Part shown: positions 1 to 7,292 of the stretch, in pieces
How positions within the stretch are numbered: the stretch's first letter is position 1
How the letters are laid out: every line of letters begins with the position of its first letter
Assembly (NCBI GenBank): GCA_003132325.1
Contig: PKXK01000070.1
Coordinates: 4,767-37,485, forward strand
DNA from: Acidobacteriaceae bacterium
GTDB taxonomy: Bacteria; Acidobacteriota; Terriglobia; Terriglobales; Acidobacteriaceae
Direction of reading: 5' to 3'
Length of the DNA stretch: 32,719 nucleotides
Translations under genes and position numbers: made by a program
Notes under the pieces: generated by a model
Databases searched by the model: none
Seen by the model: only the letters and a program-made list of their open reading frames with translations
Told to the model about the DNA's origin: nothing

Positions 1-63
1 CCGTCTCTACACGTGGGTTCTTAGTGCGACGCGCCGCCGATTGCCAGAAATTCGAGGTTGCCA
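1..63. other. window edge, no gene assigned
   Basis: No coding region can be supported here. The first bases (ccgtctctacacg) look like the outer half of the GACGGGGC/GCCCCGTC palindromes seen later in the window, so a cut repeat copy is possible. A GAGG ribosome binding site at 54-57 serves the next gene. Confidence 0.4.
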
Positions 64-624
64 GTGAAAAGAAATCCGCTAATTCTGTTTTTCATCGCCG
101 TCATCGTCGCGGCCATGTTATTCGCCGGCATTCGCATCGCCCGCAACAATCGCGCCAACGGTCCCGGTAAGGGACAACTCATCGGCAACTTGGCGCCTGA
201 CTTCGAACTGCCCGGGCTCGATGGCAAAAAGCTCAAGCTCTCCGACCTGCGCGGCAAAGCCGTTCTGCTCAATTTCTGGGCCACGTATTGCGGTCCCTGC
301 AAGATCGAGATGCCGTGGTTTGTCGAGTTGCAGAAAGAATACGGCCCGCAAGGCTTCCAGATCGTCGGCGTAGCCATGGACGATGCCAGCACCGAAGATA
401 TCGCTAAATTCACGAAGGAGATGGGCGTCAACTACCCCATCCTGCTTGGCAAAGAATCGGTTGGCGAAAGCTACGGCGGCGTCGGCGTGCTGCCCACAAC
501 GTATTTCATCGACCGCGACGGCAAGCTCATCGCCCGCGAATTCGGCCTGCAGAGCCGCAGCGTCTTCGTCGACCACATCAAGAAGGCCCTGAGCCAGGGC
601 CAGGCGGTACAGGCTCGGAGGTAA
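64..624 (+). CDS. TlpA/ResA-like membrane-anchored thioredoxin
   Basis: Predicted thiol-disulfide oxidoreductase of the AhpC-TSA/redoxin family, acting on the outer face of the cytoplasmic membrane, typically in cytochrome c maturation or disulfide reduction. The GTG at 64 is preferred over the TTG at 58 because GAGG at 54-57 has proper spacing only to the GTG. From this start the protein has 186 residues: an N-terminal hydrophobic anchor (about residues 5-24), then a redoxin fold with the entry motif APDFELPGLDG and the active site YCGPC (Cys76 and Cys79 by count), and a conserved VLPTTYFIDRDG segment containing the cis-proline. Length fits the family. The next gene on the same strand is a DsbD N-domain-like secreted protein, which fits a periplasmic redox theme, though 190 bp with a repeat separate them. 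The family is secure; the exact substrate is not. Confidence 0.9.
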   Translation: MKRNPLILFFIAVIVAAMLFAGIRIARNNRANGPGKGQLIGNLAPDFELPGLDGKKLKLSDLRGKAVLLNFWATYCGPCKIEMPWFVELQKEYGPQGFQIVGVAMDDASTEDIAKFTKEMGVNYPILLGKESVGESYGGVGVLPTTYFIDRDGKLIAREFGLQSRSVFVDHIKKALSQGQAVQARR

Positions 625-708
625 CTGCGAACCGTACTTAAACCTGGAGTACGCTAGCATCAGGCGGCGAGACTCATTCGCAGCAGCGCGCACCTTGCGC
701 GATGCGGG

Positions 709-776
709 TTCGTATCAGGGCATCGCTTTAGCGATGCCATAAGCTTCAAGATCAACCGCCCCTTTAGGGGCTGGCG
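709..776 (+). repeat. two-hairpin dispersed repeat, copy A
   Basis: First stem GGCATCGCT/AGCGATGCC (719-727 and 730-738), about 19 nt of linker, then second stem GCCCCT/AGGGGC (758-763 and 766-771). The first 30 bp are identical to copy B near 14075. Related copies lie at 10827-10900 and, inverted, at 26587-26660. It occupies the gap between the two redox genes. Confidence 0.85.
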
Positions 777-818
777 CGTCGAACGCTGTTGCAGTCTGCT
801 GGGGCTGGAGTCGAAAAA

Positions 819-1352
819 ATGAAAGCACTTTTCGCAAGCGCACTGCTCCTCTCATCCGCGTGGGCTTGGGCGCAGGACGACCTCGGCCCCAAAGGTCCTC
901 TGGTCAAGATGGCCCCCGTTCCAGTCGTGACCGTCATGCAAGGCAAGTCGATTACCGTCCCGCTCCTGTTCCGCGTTTCGAGCGGCTATCACGTTAATTC
1001 CAACCACCCGAAGTCGGAGTTCCTAATCCCAACCGTGCTCAAGGTGGAACCCGCCACCGACATCGTCATCGGCAGAACCACCTACCCCGACGGCCAGGAT
1101 ATGAGTTTCGCCTTCGCTCCCGACGAAAAGCTCAATGTCTATACCGGAGATTTCAAAGTGGATGTGCTGGTGCGTCCCCTGCATGCCGCGCAAACCGGTA
1201 AGTATGTCGTCCGCGGATCTCTGAAATACCAGGCCTGCGATAACGCCGCCTGCTTTCCGCCAAAACAGTTACCGGTCAGCTTTGATGTGCGGATCGCCAA
1301 GGCTCCGCCGGCGCCGCGCAAGAACCCCGCGCAAAGTGCGCACCCGCGCTAA
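819..1352 (+). CDS. secreted DsbD N-terminal-domain-like protein
   Basis: The protein has 177 residues starting at the ATG at 819, supported by GGAG at 807-810 with 8 nt spacing. A signal peptide is clear (MKALFASALLLSSAWAWA, cleavage near Ala-Gln). The mature part resembles the alpha domain of the thiol:disulfide interchange protein DsbD: an immunoglobulin-like fold with a motif of the type YHVNSNHP and a pair of cysteines in the segment KYQACDNAACFPP, which is the usual DsbD-alpha pattern. The membrane and C-terminal thioredoxin domains of full DsbD are absent, so it is a stand-alone domain. It likely takes electrons from, or passes them to, a thioredoxin such as the preceding gene product (inference). 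The C-terminal tail is rich in Pro/Ala/Lys. The gene converges on the CBS gene downstream, with a palindrome 8 nt after its stop. Confidence 0.82.
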   Translation: MKALFASALLLSSAWAWAQDDLGPKGPLVKMAPVPVVTVMQGKSITVPLLFRVSSGYHVNSNHPKSEFLIPTVLKVEPATDIVIGRTTYPDGQDMSFAFAPDEKLNVYTGDFKVDVLVRPLHAAQTGKYVVRGSLKYQACDNAACFPPKQLPVSFDVRIAKAPPAPRKNPAQSAHPR

Positions 1353-1360
1353 CTGCCCCC

Positions 1361-1386
1361 GGACGGCCGGGGCGGCCGTTCCTACG
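1361..1386 (+). repeat. GGCCGT-type palindrome between convergent genes
   Basis: Short palindrome ggacggcc / ggccgttcc followed by ctacg, between two convergent stop codons (1352 and 1398). It is nearly identical to a segment inside nrdJ (24744-24770) and to each arm of the inverted repeat at 14906-15026. It could act as a bidirectional 3'-end structure, although no T-run follows it. Confidence 0.75.
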
Positions 1387-1397
1387 CGCGCACATTC

Positions 1398-1814
1398 CTA
1401 CCGCACAACCAACCGCACCTGATCCAGTTGATGCGTCAGCGTGTCGATCCGCGCCTGGAGCAGGTTGCGGATGGAAAGCATCCCCAGCAACTGCCCGTTA
1501 TCGTCGACGATCGGCAAGTGCCGGTAGTGGCGCTCGACCATGGTGGCCAGCGCTTCGCCCGCAGTGGTGGCCCGCGTCGCCATCTCGACGGGCGCGGTCA
1601 TGACCTGGCGAACGGGGATTTTGCGCAGCTCATGTTCGCCCAGCGACAGCCGGAGCAGGTCGCGTTCTGTAAAAACTCCCGCGACGCGTCGGTTTTCGTC
1701 AATGACGGCAACCGCTCCCACCTGCCGATCGAGCATGGTCCGGATCGCCTGCTCCACGGTCGCTTCCAGCGGAACCGCGGCCGCTTCCCAATCGCACATT
1801 TCCAGGATGTTCAT
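1398..1814 (-). CDS. CBS-domain pair protein
   Basis: A 138-residue protein made almost entirely of two CBS domains (about residues 8-60 and 75-125). Each ends in the usual pattern, seen as VAGVFTERDLLR and LLGMLSIRNLL. CBS pairs bind adenine nucleotides or S-adenosylmethionine and normally regulate a partner; stand-alone pairs like this have no enzymatic domain. The start at 1814 is chosen because GGTGAGGGA lies just upstream on the minus strand; an extension to 1880 would add a non-conserved lysine-rich stretch. The amidohydrolase lies upstream on the same strand, but 185 bp and a large heptamer hairpin separate them, so co-transcription is doubtful. Target unknown. Confidence 0.88.
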   Translation of the reverse strand: MNILEMCDWEAAAVPLEATVEQAIRTMLDRQVGAVAVIDENRRVAGVFTERDLLRLSLGEHELRKIPVRQVMTAPVEMATRATTAGEALATMVERHYRHLPIVDDNGQLLGMLSIRNLLQARIDTLTHQLDQVRLVVR

Positions 1815-1881
1815 TCCCTCACCTTTTCGGCCCCGCGTCGTTTCTTTAAACTTTGATTTTTCAAACGATTCCACTGCCACG

Positions 1882-1989
1882 GTCGTTAGTCGTTAGTCGC
1901 TGGTCGATGGTCGTTGGCAACTCCGAAAATAGCGATACCGCCGCGAGTGCTGGCCACGCGCGAACGACCAACGACTGACGACCAACGAC
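1882..1989. repeat. inverted array of GTCGTTR heptamers
   Basis: Five tandem heptamers on the plus strand (1882-1916: gtcgtta, gtcgtta, gtcgctg, gtcgatg, gtcgttg) face about four heptamers of the complementary type (1962-1989: aacgac, caacgac, tgacgac, caacgac). Together they form a long imperfect hairpin with a loop of about 45 nt. The array begins 10 nt after the amidohydrolase stop codon on the transcribed strand. Confidence 0.88.
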
Positions 1990-1999
1990 TATTGCCCGA

Positions 2000-3346
2000 C
2001 TAATGTTGCCCCATTCCAAGGTCGTTCTTGAATACCTTGCCATCCTTCATCACAAAGCCGACATTCTCAAGAATCTTGACATTCGCCAAGGGGTCGCCCG
2101 CAACCGCGACCACATCCGCGTACGCGCCCGGCGCGATCACGCCGAGTCGTCCTTTCATCTCCAGCAATTCCGCGGCCCGCGAAGTCGCGCTCTGGATCGC
2201 CTGCATCGGCGTCATGCCCAGATCAACCATGCGCGAGAACTCTTGCGCGATCGGCTCGGTCCACGGCATGCCCCCAATGTCAGTCCCGAAAGCGATCTTG
2301 ACTCCCGCCTTCAAAGCCTTGCGAAACGACTCTTCGTGCGCGGAGGCGCGCTTGCGGTCGCGCTGGCCTGCCGGAGTGCCGGCCGGCGCCCAGTCTTCGT
2401 AGTAGATGTTCAGAGTCGCGCAGAGCCATGTGCCCTGCCGGACCATCTGCGCGATCTGCGCGTCGGTCAGCAGCAAGCCGTGCTCGATCGAATCGCATCC
2501 GCCGTCGAGCGCGCGCTGCAAGCCTTCTCCGCCGTAAGCGTGGCAGGCCACCTTTTTGCCCCAGCCATGAGTCTCGTCCACAATCGCGCGTAGTTCTTCC
2601 ACCGTCAGAGTTGGCTGCGAGACCAGTTCGCCGTTCTTCCCGACCCACGACCGATGCGTCATGTACACCTTGATCCAGTCCGCGCCGTGGTCGAGCTGCT
2701 CGCGCGCGGCCTTGCGCGCCTCGACCGGCCCGTCAATGATCTGCACGCCCTTGGGCACTTCAATCTCCGGTGCGTAACCCTCCAGCGGATATCCGCCGGT
2801 CGTCGAAATCGCGCGCGTCGAAACAAACAAGCGCGGCCCGGGAATGTATCCGCCTTCAATCGCCTGCTTGATGCCCACGTCACCGTAGCCCGCGCCTTCG
2901 GTTTCCATGTCGCGCAAGGTGGTGAAGCCCTGTTCCAGCGCGCGCCTCACCGAGACTGTCGCGCGCGCCGCGCGGAACGCCAGCGGATACTTGAGCAGTT
3001 GAATGTCGTATCCGCCCTCGGCGGGATCCTCACCCTGCAGAAAGATGTGAGTGTGGGCATCAATCAGCCCGGGAAGCACCGTGTATTGCGAGAGATCGAT
3101 AAAGGCAGCACCCGCGGGGAGGTTCGATGGAACGCCCGCCGGTCCCGCGTCGGCGACGTCGGTGATCGTATTCCCGCGAATGGTGATGAGCTGGTCGCGA
3201 CGAGCGGAACCCGACGCGCCGTCAATCAGCACTCCCGCCCGAATCACCGTCACCGGTGCGGCCACGGGCGTGGTTTGCTGAGCCCAACTTGCGGAAATCA
3301 GCCACAACAAACTCAGAACCGTCGACAGAATCGTCCAGCGCTTCAC
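2000..3346 (-). CDS. exported metal-dependent amidohydrolase
   Basis: Amidohydrolase-superfamily enzyme, closest in pattern to the imidazolonepropionase/Xaa-Pro dipeptidase-like group. The likely start is GTG at 3346, because GGAGG lies a few bases upstream and the resulting N-terminus is a good signal peptide (MKRWTILSTVLSLLWLISAS, then WAQ), giving 448 residues and an extracytoplasmic location. Metal-site motifs are complete: GLIDAHTH (HxH), the lysine in WIKVYM, the histidine in ACHAYGG, the histidine in SIEHG and the aspartate in FGTDIGG. This fits a binuclear metal hydrolase of amide, peptide or related bonds. The substrate cannot be read from sequence. The upstream gene on the same strand, the histidine kinase, ends 70 bp away. 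Confidence 0.88.
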   Translation of the reverse strand: MKRWTILSTVLSLLWLISASWAQQTTPVAAPVTVIRAGVLIDGASGSARRDQLITIRGNTITDVADAGPAGVPSNLPAGAAFIDLSQYTVLPGLIDAHTHIFLQGEDPAEGGYDIQLLKYPLAFRAARATVSVRRALEQGFTTLRDMETEGAGYGDVGIKQAIEGGYIPGPRLFVSTRAISTTGGYPLEGYAPEIEVPKGVQIIDGPVEARKAAREQLDHGADWIKVYMTHRSWVGKNGELVSQPTLTVEELRAIVDETHGWGKKVACHAYGGEGLQRALDGGCDSIEHGLLLTDAQIAQMVRQGTWLCATLNIYYEDWAPAGTPAGQRDRKRASAHEESFRKALKAGVKIAFGTDIGGMPWTEPIAQEFSRMVDLGMTPMQAIQSATSRAAELLEMKGRLGVIAPGAYADVVAVAGDPLANVKILENVGFVMKDGKVFKNDLGMGQH

Positions 3347-3415
3347 CGCAACCTCCGGAAAGGCTGGATTGTACTCCTTGCCGCAAGCGCCATCGGGCAA
3401 TATTTCAGGATGAAG

Positions 3416-4174
3416 TCATCCGGCAGAAGCCCCAACTCGGCGCGGAATGCGAAGAACGAATCCCGTAGAACCAACGTCGCCGTCGCCGAACACCAGCGAT
3501 CCTCCGGCGTTTTCGAGCACGCGGCGGGCGATTGCGAGCCTCACCCGGCGCAAAGTTGATAGGGATGCCGATGTGGCCCCAACCGGATCGCGCTGCGTCG
3601 GCCAACGGGTTGCGCTCTGTTCCATGTCGTGAAAACTCGGCTCGTGAACATTCGGCCCGCGAAAACCGCGTTCGCCTTCCACCCGCAGCACCGTTTCCGC
3701 CGGGCCTTCCCCCAGTCGTAGCGTAACCCTGCCGCCCGCTGCTTGCGCCTCCACCATCGCCGCAATCAAGTATTGCAAAGCCAGGCGCAGCCGCGCTTCC
3801 GGCGCCGGCATCGCCGCCAGGCATGTGCCCACCAGGCGCAACCGTATGCCGCGCACCGCCGCGATCGAAGAGAATGCTTCGATCACACTCCGCACCACCG
3901 GTGCCAGCGCGGTCGAAGAAGCTTCCGGCCCGGGCTGCTCGGCATCCAGATACTCCCGCATCAACTGGATCATGCCGATAACTCTTTCCGTCTGTTGCAG
4001 AGCTGCCGCAACGCTCGCCTGCTGCTGCTCCGCGACTTCCTCGGGCGACAGTTCGAGCGAGAGTTCGAGCGAGCAGCGCAAACTGGTAAGCGGCTGGCTT
4101 AACGAGTGCAGCAATTCGCCGAGCACGTCCGGAGCTTGCGGCTGTCTCGGGAAAGAATGCGAACTCGTGCTCAT
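3416..4174 (-). CDS. degenerate soluble histidine kinase-like protein
   Basis: A 252-residue protein that overlaps the response regulator gene by four bases (ATGA), so the two are translationally coupled. A dimerisation/phosphoacceptor-like segment lies at residues 20-32 (LLHSLSQPLTSLR), aligning to the usual H-E-L-R-x-P-L box with His23 kept but Glu and Arg lost. Residues 130-245 occupy the place of the HATPase domain, but I see no N-box asparagine, no D-x-G-x-G and no clear G-x-G-x-G. Only the C-terminal shape with VLENAGGSLVF resembles the G2/strand region. There is no membrane segment or sensor domain. It may be a phosphotransfer or phosphatase partner of the regulator rather than an active kinase (inference). 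Confidence 0.72.
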   Translation of the reverse strand: MSTSSHSFPRQPQAPDVLGELLHSLSQPLTSLRCSLELSLELSPEEVAEQQQASVAAALQQTERVIGMIQLMREYLDAEQPGPEASSTALAPVVRSVIEAFSSIAAVRGIRLRLVGTCLAAMPAPEARLRLALQYLIAAMVEAQAAGGRVTLRLGEGPAETVLRVEGERGFRGPNVHEPSFHDMEQSATRWPTQRDPVGATSASLSTLRRVRLAIARRVLENAGGSLVFGDGDVGSTGFVLRIPRRVGASAG

Positions 4175-4863
4175 GCCGATGCCCCTTCTGGATTCATCTG
4201 ATACCCCACCCCGCGGACGGTGTGAATCAAAGAGGGCGAGAAGCCGTCGTCCACCTTGCGGCGCAGATAGTTGATGTACACATCCACCACGTTCGTGGTG
4301 GAGTCGAAGGTCAGGTTCCAGACGTGTTCGATGATCATTGCCCGTGTCAGACGGCGCCCGGCGTTGCGCATCAGGTACTCAAGTAGCGCGAATTCCTTGG
4401 TCGTCAATTCAATGTGCCGGCCGGCGCGCTCCACTTTGCGTTCCACGCGATCCAGGCAAAGATCGCGCACCGTAAGTACCGATTCCGATGGCAGATGGCT
4501 GCGCCGCAACAACGCCCGCGCCCGCGCCGACAATTCGAGATACGAAAACGGCTTCACCAGATAGTCGTCCGCTCCCGAATCCAGGCACTGCACGCGGTCT
4601 TCGACCCGGCTGCGCGCAGTGAGAATCATTACCGGCAGGTTCGCCTTGCGCTGCCGCAAACTTTTCAGAATCGACAACCCGTCAACCCCCGGCAGGTTCA
4701 GGTCAAGAACCACCAGGTCGTAGTCAACCTCCATCGCCATCGAACGGCCATGGTTCCCGTCATTGGCAACGTCCACCACATGCTGTTCGGCTTCCAGTCC
4801 CTTCCGGAGAAAGCTGGAAAGCGCCGTATCGTCTTCCACAATAAGAATTCTCATGAGTTTCAT
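4171..4863 (-). CDS. OmpR/PhoB-family response regulator
   Basis: A 230-residue DNA-binding response regulator. The receiver domain (residues 4-115) has the acidic pair Asp11/Asp12, phosphoacceptor Asp54, Thr82 and Lys104 in the motif DYLVKPF, so it is fully competent for phosphorylation. The C-terminal winged-helix domain (about 130-228) has the family signatures LTTKEFALLEYL and VHTVRGVGY-like IHTVRGVGYQM. The start could be the Met at 4863 or the Met three codons on (4854); neither has a strong ribosome binding site. The gene is followed, with ATGA overlap, by a histidine kinase-like gene whose ATP-binding motifs are poor. The signal and targets are unknown. Confidence 0.93.
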   Translation of the reverse strand: MKLMRILIVEDDTALSSFLRKGLEAEQHVVDVANDGNHGRSMAMEVDYDLVVLDLNLPGVDGLSILKSLRQRKANLPVMILTARSRVEDRVQCLDSGADDYLVKPFSYLELSARARALLRRSHLPSESVLTVRDLCLDRVERKVERAGRHIELTTKEFALLEYLMRNAGRRLTRAMIIEHVWNLTFDSTTNVVDVYINYLRRKVDDGFSPSLIHTVRGVGYQMNPEGASA

Positions 4864-4979
4864 CTAAGTGGAGTAACTGTGAACCGATTCTCATTCTCGA
4901 CTTACTCGCCCCAGGACACAAGATAACCAGCACGTACAAAGGGACGTACTTCCGGAAGTGAAATAGAAAGTTGCAAAAC

Positions 4980-4992
4980 GGGTCCTTTGTGC
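4980..4992 (+). repeat. 13-bp direct repeat flanking TA module, left
   Basis: The sequence gggtcctttgtgc occurs here and again at 5708-5720, bracketing the DUF433/DUF5615 module. The right copy is part of a palindrome, cacaaagg/cctttgtg, at 5702-5719. Confidence 0.6.
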
Positions 4993-5073
4993 CGCATTGC
5001 CGCACCAGTGACTGGACACTTCATGAAAGCGCCGAACCGTGATAAAAGACTATGATGGAAGGAGGGTGAAAAC

Positions 5074-5355
5074 ATGGCGACTCTCGATTGGTCACAATGC
5101 CCCGCCGTGGAAAGCATCCCCGGTAAGCGTAGCGGCGCATGGGTATTCCGAGGAACACGGACCCCAATTTCGACAGTATTCGAGAACCTTCAGGACATGA
5201 ATGTCGACAAACTGGTGGAAGAATTCGGCGTGACGCGGGAGCAGGTTCAGGCTGTTCTTGAATTTGCGGCGCATAGTGCAGAAGCCCCAGTCCCCCACCC
5301 GAAATGCTTATTTTGTTCGACAACGGCACCCCGCGCACTCTTGCCCACTATTTGA
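5074..5355 (+). CDS. DUF433 antitoxin-like protein
   Basis: A small DUF433-family protein that resembles antitoxins paired with PIN-like DUF5615 proteins. The start at 5074 follows a strong ribosome binding site (GGAAGGAGG at 5057-5065). The family pattern is clear in residues 1-68: CPAVESIPGKRSGAWVFRGTR, then ISTVFENLQDMNVDKLVEEF and the helix VTREQVQAVLEFAAHS. The last 25 or so residues (Pro- and Cys-rich) do not look conserved and read through the start of the next gene, overlapping it by 52 bp. The true family C-terminus may therefore be altered by a nearby frameshift. The family name is a recognition call; the toxin-antitoxin role is inferred from the pairing. Confidence 0.85.
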   Translation: MATLDWSQCPAVESIPGKRSGAWVFRGTRTPISTVFENLQDMNVDKLVEEFGVTREQVQAVLEFAAHSAEAPVPHPKCLFCSTTAPRALLPTI

Positions 5356-5631
5356 ATCGGCCACCATGCGGTCACGGAAGCCCGCGCCCGTGGGTGGGAA
5401 CAATTGGAAAACGGCGACTTGCTGACCGTGGCCGAGGCCGCAGGGTTTGAAGTGTTGGTGACGACGGACAAGAATCTCCGCTACCAGCAGAACCTTGCGG
5501 GCCGCAAACTAGCCGTTGTCGTATTAGGAAAAGGACGTTGGAGCCTCATCAAGCCGCATGTGGCGCAGATTGTCGCAGCGGTCAACGCAGCAACACCCGG
5601 CAGCTTTGCTGAAGTCGAGATACCAGAATAG
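5304..5631 (+). pseudogene. DUF5615 PIN-like toxin, one-base frameshift
   Basis: The reading frame from the ATG at 5304 encodes MLILFDNGTPRTLAHYLN, the classic N-terminus of the DUF5615 (PIN-like) family, including the first acidic active-site residue. It then leaves frame. The family continues in another frame from about 5359 (GHHAVTEARARGW, then LVTTDKNLRYQQNLAG and VVLGKGRWSLIKPHV) to the stop at 5631. Removing a single A at 5355/5356 would read YLIGHHAVTEARARGW and give one intact protein of about 108 residues. So this is either a recent inactivating mutation or a sequencing error. It overlaps the DUF433 partner upstream. Family PIN domains are ribonuclease-like; activity here is uncertain. 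Confidence 0.85.
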
Positions 5632-5707
5632 AAGCCATTCCTTCTCTGCCCGCGCCGAGGACCGCTAAAGCGCGGAGAGTTTTTTCATGCTTCGCTTCTC
5701 ACACAAA

Positions 5708-5720
5708 GGGTCCTTTGTGC
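5708..5720 (+). repeat. 13-bp direct repeat flanking TA module, right
   Basis: Second copy of gggtcctttgtgc (see 4980-4992), embedded in the palindrome cacaaagg/cctttgtg. It lies 76 bp after the toxin stop codon. Confidence 0.6.
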
Positions 5721-5811
5721 AACGTCGCTGATCTCCGCGCCGGCGCGGGGAAACAGTGAACCCGACAGATACCTAAATCCAAGCGAGCGCAGCTTGCCAG
5801 TGTCAATTGCG

Positions 5812-7194
5812 CTACGCGCCCAGCTCCGACCGAATCGCCCCGACAATCGCCTCCGCGATCCGGTCGATCTGCTCTTTCGACTCCGCCTCAATCATCACCC
5901 GCGCCAGCGCCTCGGTGCCGGAATAACGTACGACCACCCGGCCATTGCCGTCGAGTTCCCGCTCCGCCGTTGCAATCGCCGCTTGCACCGCCGGAATCTG
6001 CGCAAAGGGAGTTTTATTCCGCACTCGCACATTCCGAATCGTCTGCGGAAATACTTTTAGATCGCTCACCAGTTCGGCCAGCGGCTTGCCCGTACGAACC
6101 ATGATCTCCATTACCCGGAGCGCAGTCAAAAGTCCGTCGCCGGTAGTTGCTTCCCCATCGCGAAACAGAATGTGTCCCGACTGTTCGCCGCCGAGCGTAG
6201 CTCCCACGCGCTGCATTTCTTCGAGCACGTACTTATCGCCGACATTGGCACGCAGCATCTGAATGCCGGAGCGCTTGAGCGCCAACTCTAATCCCATATT
6301 CGACATCGTCGTCGCCACCACGGTAGCTTTCGCCAGCGCGCCGCGCGACTGCATTTCGCGCGCCGCCACGAGCAGAACGGCATCTCCGTTTACCACTCGC
6401 CCCTCGGCATCGCAAAACAGCGCGCGGTCCGCATCGCCATCAAAGGTCACGCCAATATCGAAACCTTCCTGCCTGCCCGCGCTCTCGCTGACAAAGCGCG
6501 CCAGCATCTCCGGATGCAGCGCGCCGCAATTCTCGTTGATGTTCTGTCCATCGGGCGCGGAGTGCAGGTAGGTGGTGTTGACCTTCAGCGAACCGAATAA
6601 CTCCGGAGCCTCCTCCGCCGCCGCCCCATTGGCGCAATCGACCGCCACACGCAAGCGGGTCAAGTCGGTCGAAACACTGCTGGCGAGCCAGTGAACGTAC
6701 GACTGCCGCAAGCCTTCCTCGCCGGGAAGGCTCGAAATTTCGGGAGCAGCGTCCGGCGGAACTGCGTCCGAATCCCGCAGCAATGCGAAGATTTCTTTTT
6801 CAATCGCCAGTTCGTGTGCGTCTGGCAGCTTGTAACCATCGCCGGAAAAAATCTTGATCCCGTTGTCGGTCCACGGATTATGCGAAGCCGAAATTACCAC
6901 CCCCGCATCGAACCCTTGCGAGCGCGCCAGAAACGCGACGCCCGGGGTGGTAATCACGCCCGCGCTGCGCGTCTCCACGCCCACCGACGCCAGCCCTAGC
7001 AGAAATCGGTCGGCGATCCATCGGCTGGAGACGCGCGTGTCCTGCCCAATCACCACCCGCGCCTGGGAATTCACCCGCGCCAGATCGTGTCCCAGAGCCC
7101 GCCCCATCCAATAAACATTGTCACGCGTCAGCGGAAACTCCCCCGCTACGCCGCGAATCCCGTCAGTACCGAAGAGTTGTCTGGTTTGCGTCAT
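5812..7194 (-). CDS. glmM: phosphoglucosamine mutase GlmM
   Basis: Converts glucosamine-6-phosphate to glucosamine-1-phosphate in the cytoplasm, a step toward UDP-N-acetylglucosamine for peptidoglycan. The 460 residues match the family length. Seen in order: the opening motif FGTDGIRG (residues 8-15), the phosphoserine loop ISASHNPWTDNG with catalytic Ser104, the metal loop FDGDADR, the sugar loop EQSGH and the phosphate-binding loop RYSGTEALARV near the C-terminus. The start ATG at 7194 begins MTQTRQLFGTDG, as expected. Upstream on the same strand are cdaR and cdaA, an arrangement known in other bacteria where CdaA/CdaR and GlmM interact. A 98-bp heptamer-hairpin gap separates glmM from cdaR, so it may have partly independent expression. 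Confidence 0.97.
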   Translation of the reverse strand: MTQTRQLFGTDGIRGVAGEFPLTRDNVYWMGRALGHDLARVNSQARVVIGQDTRVSSRWIADRFLLGLASVGVETRSAGVITTPGVAFLARSQGFDAGVVISASHNPWTDNGIKIFSGDGYKLPDAHELAIEKEIFALLRDSDAVPPDAAPEISSLPGEEGLRQSYVHWLASSVSTDLTRLRVAVDCANGAAAEEAPELFGSLKVNTTYLHSAPDGQNINENCGALHPEMLARFVSESAGRQEGFDIGVTFDGDADRALFCDAEGRVVNGDAVLLVAAREMQSRGALAKATVVATTMSNMGLELALKRSGIQMLRANVGDKYVLEEMQRVGATLGGEQSGHILFRDGEATTGDGLLTALRVMEIMVRTGKPLAELVSDLKVFPQTIRNVRVRNKTPFAQIPAVQAAIATAERELDGNGRVVVRYSGTEALARVMIEAESKEQIDRIAEAIVGAIRSELGA

Positions 7195-7201
7195 GAATCG
7201 G

Positions 7202-7288
7202 TTGGTAGTCGCTAGTCGCTAGTCGTTGGTCGTTCGGGGCGTCGTCCATCTGAGACTTGCAAACGACTATCGACCACCGACCACCGAC
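7202..7288. repeat. inverted array of GTCGCTR heptamers
   Basis: Four tandem heptamers at 7208-7235 (gtcgcta, gtcgcta, gtcgttg, gtcgttc) face four complementary-type heptamers at 7261-7288 (aaacgac, tatcgac, caccgac, caccgac), making a hairpin with a loop of about 25 nt. On the transcribed strand it starts 4 nt after the cdaR stop and ends just before the glmM start. Confidence 0.88.
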
Positions 7289-7292
7289 CGCC

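Noticed and set aside
1882-1989. CRISPR array
   Set aside because: The repeat unit is only 7 bp, there are no spacers, and the two arms are inverted rather than direct.
2003-2593. Long plus-strand frames opposite the amidohydrolase
   Set aside because: They are shadows of a well-supported gene on the other strand and have no domain pattern.
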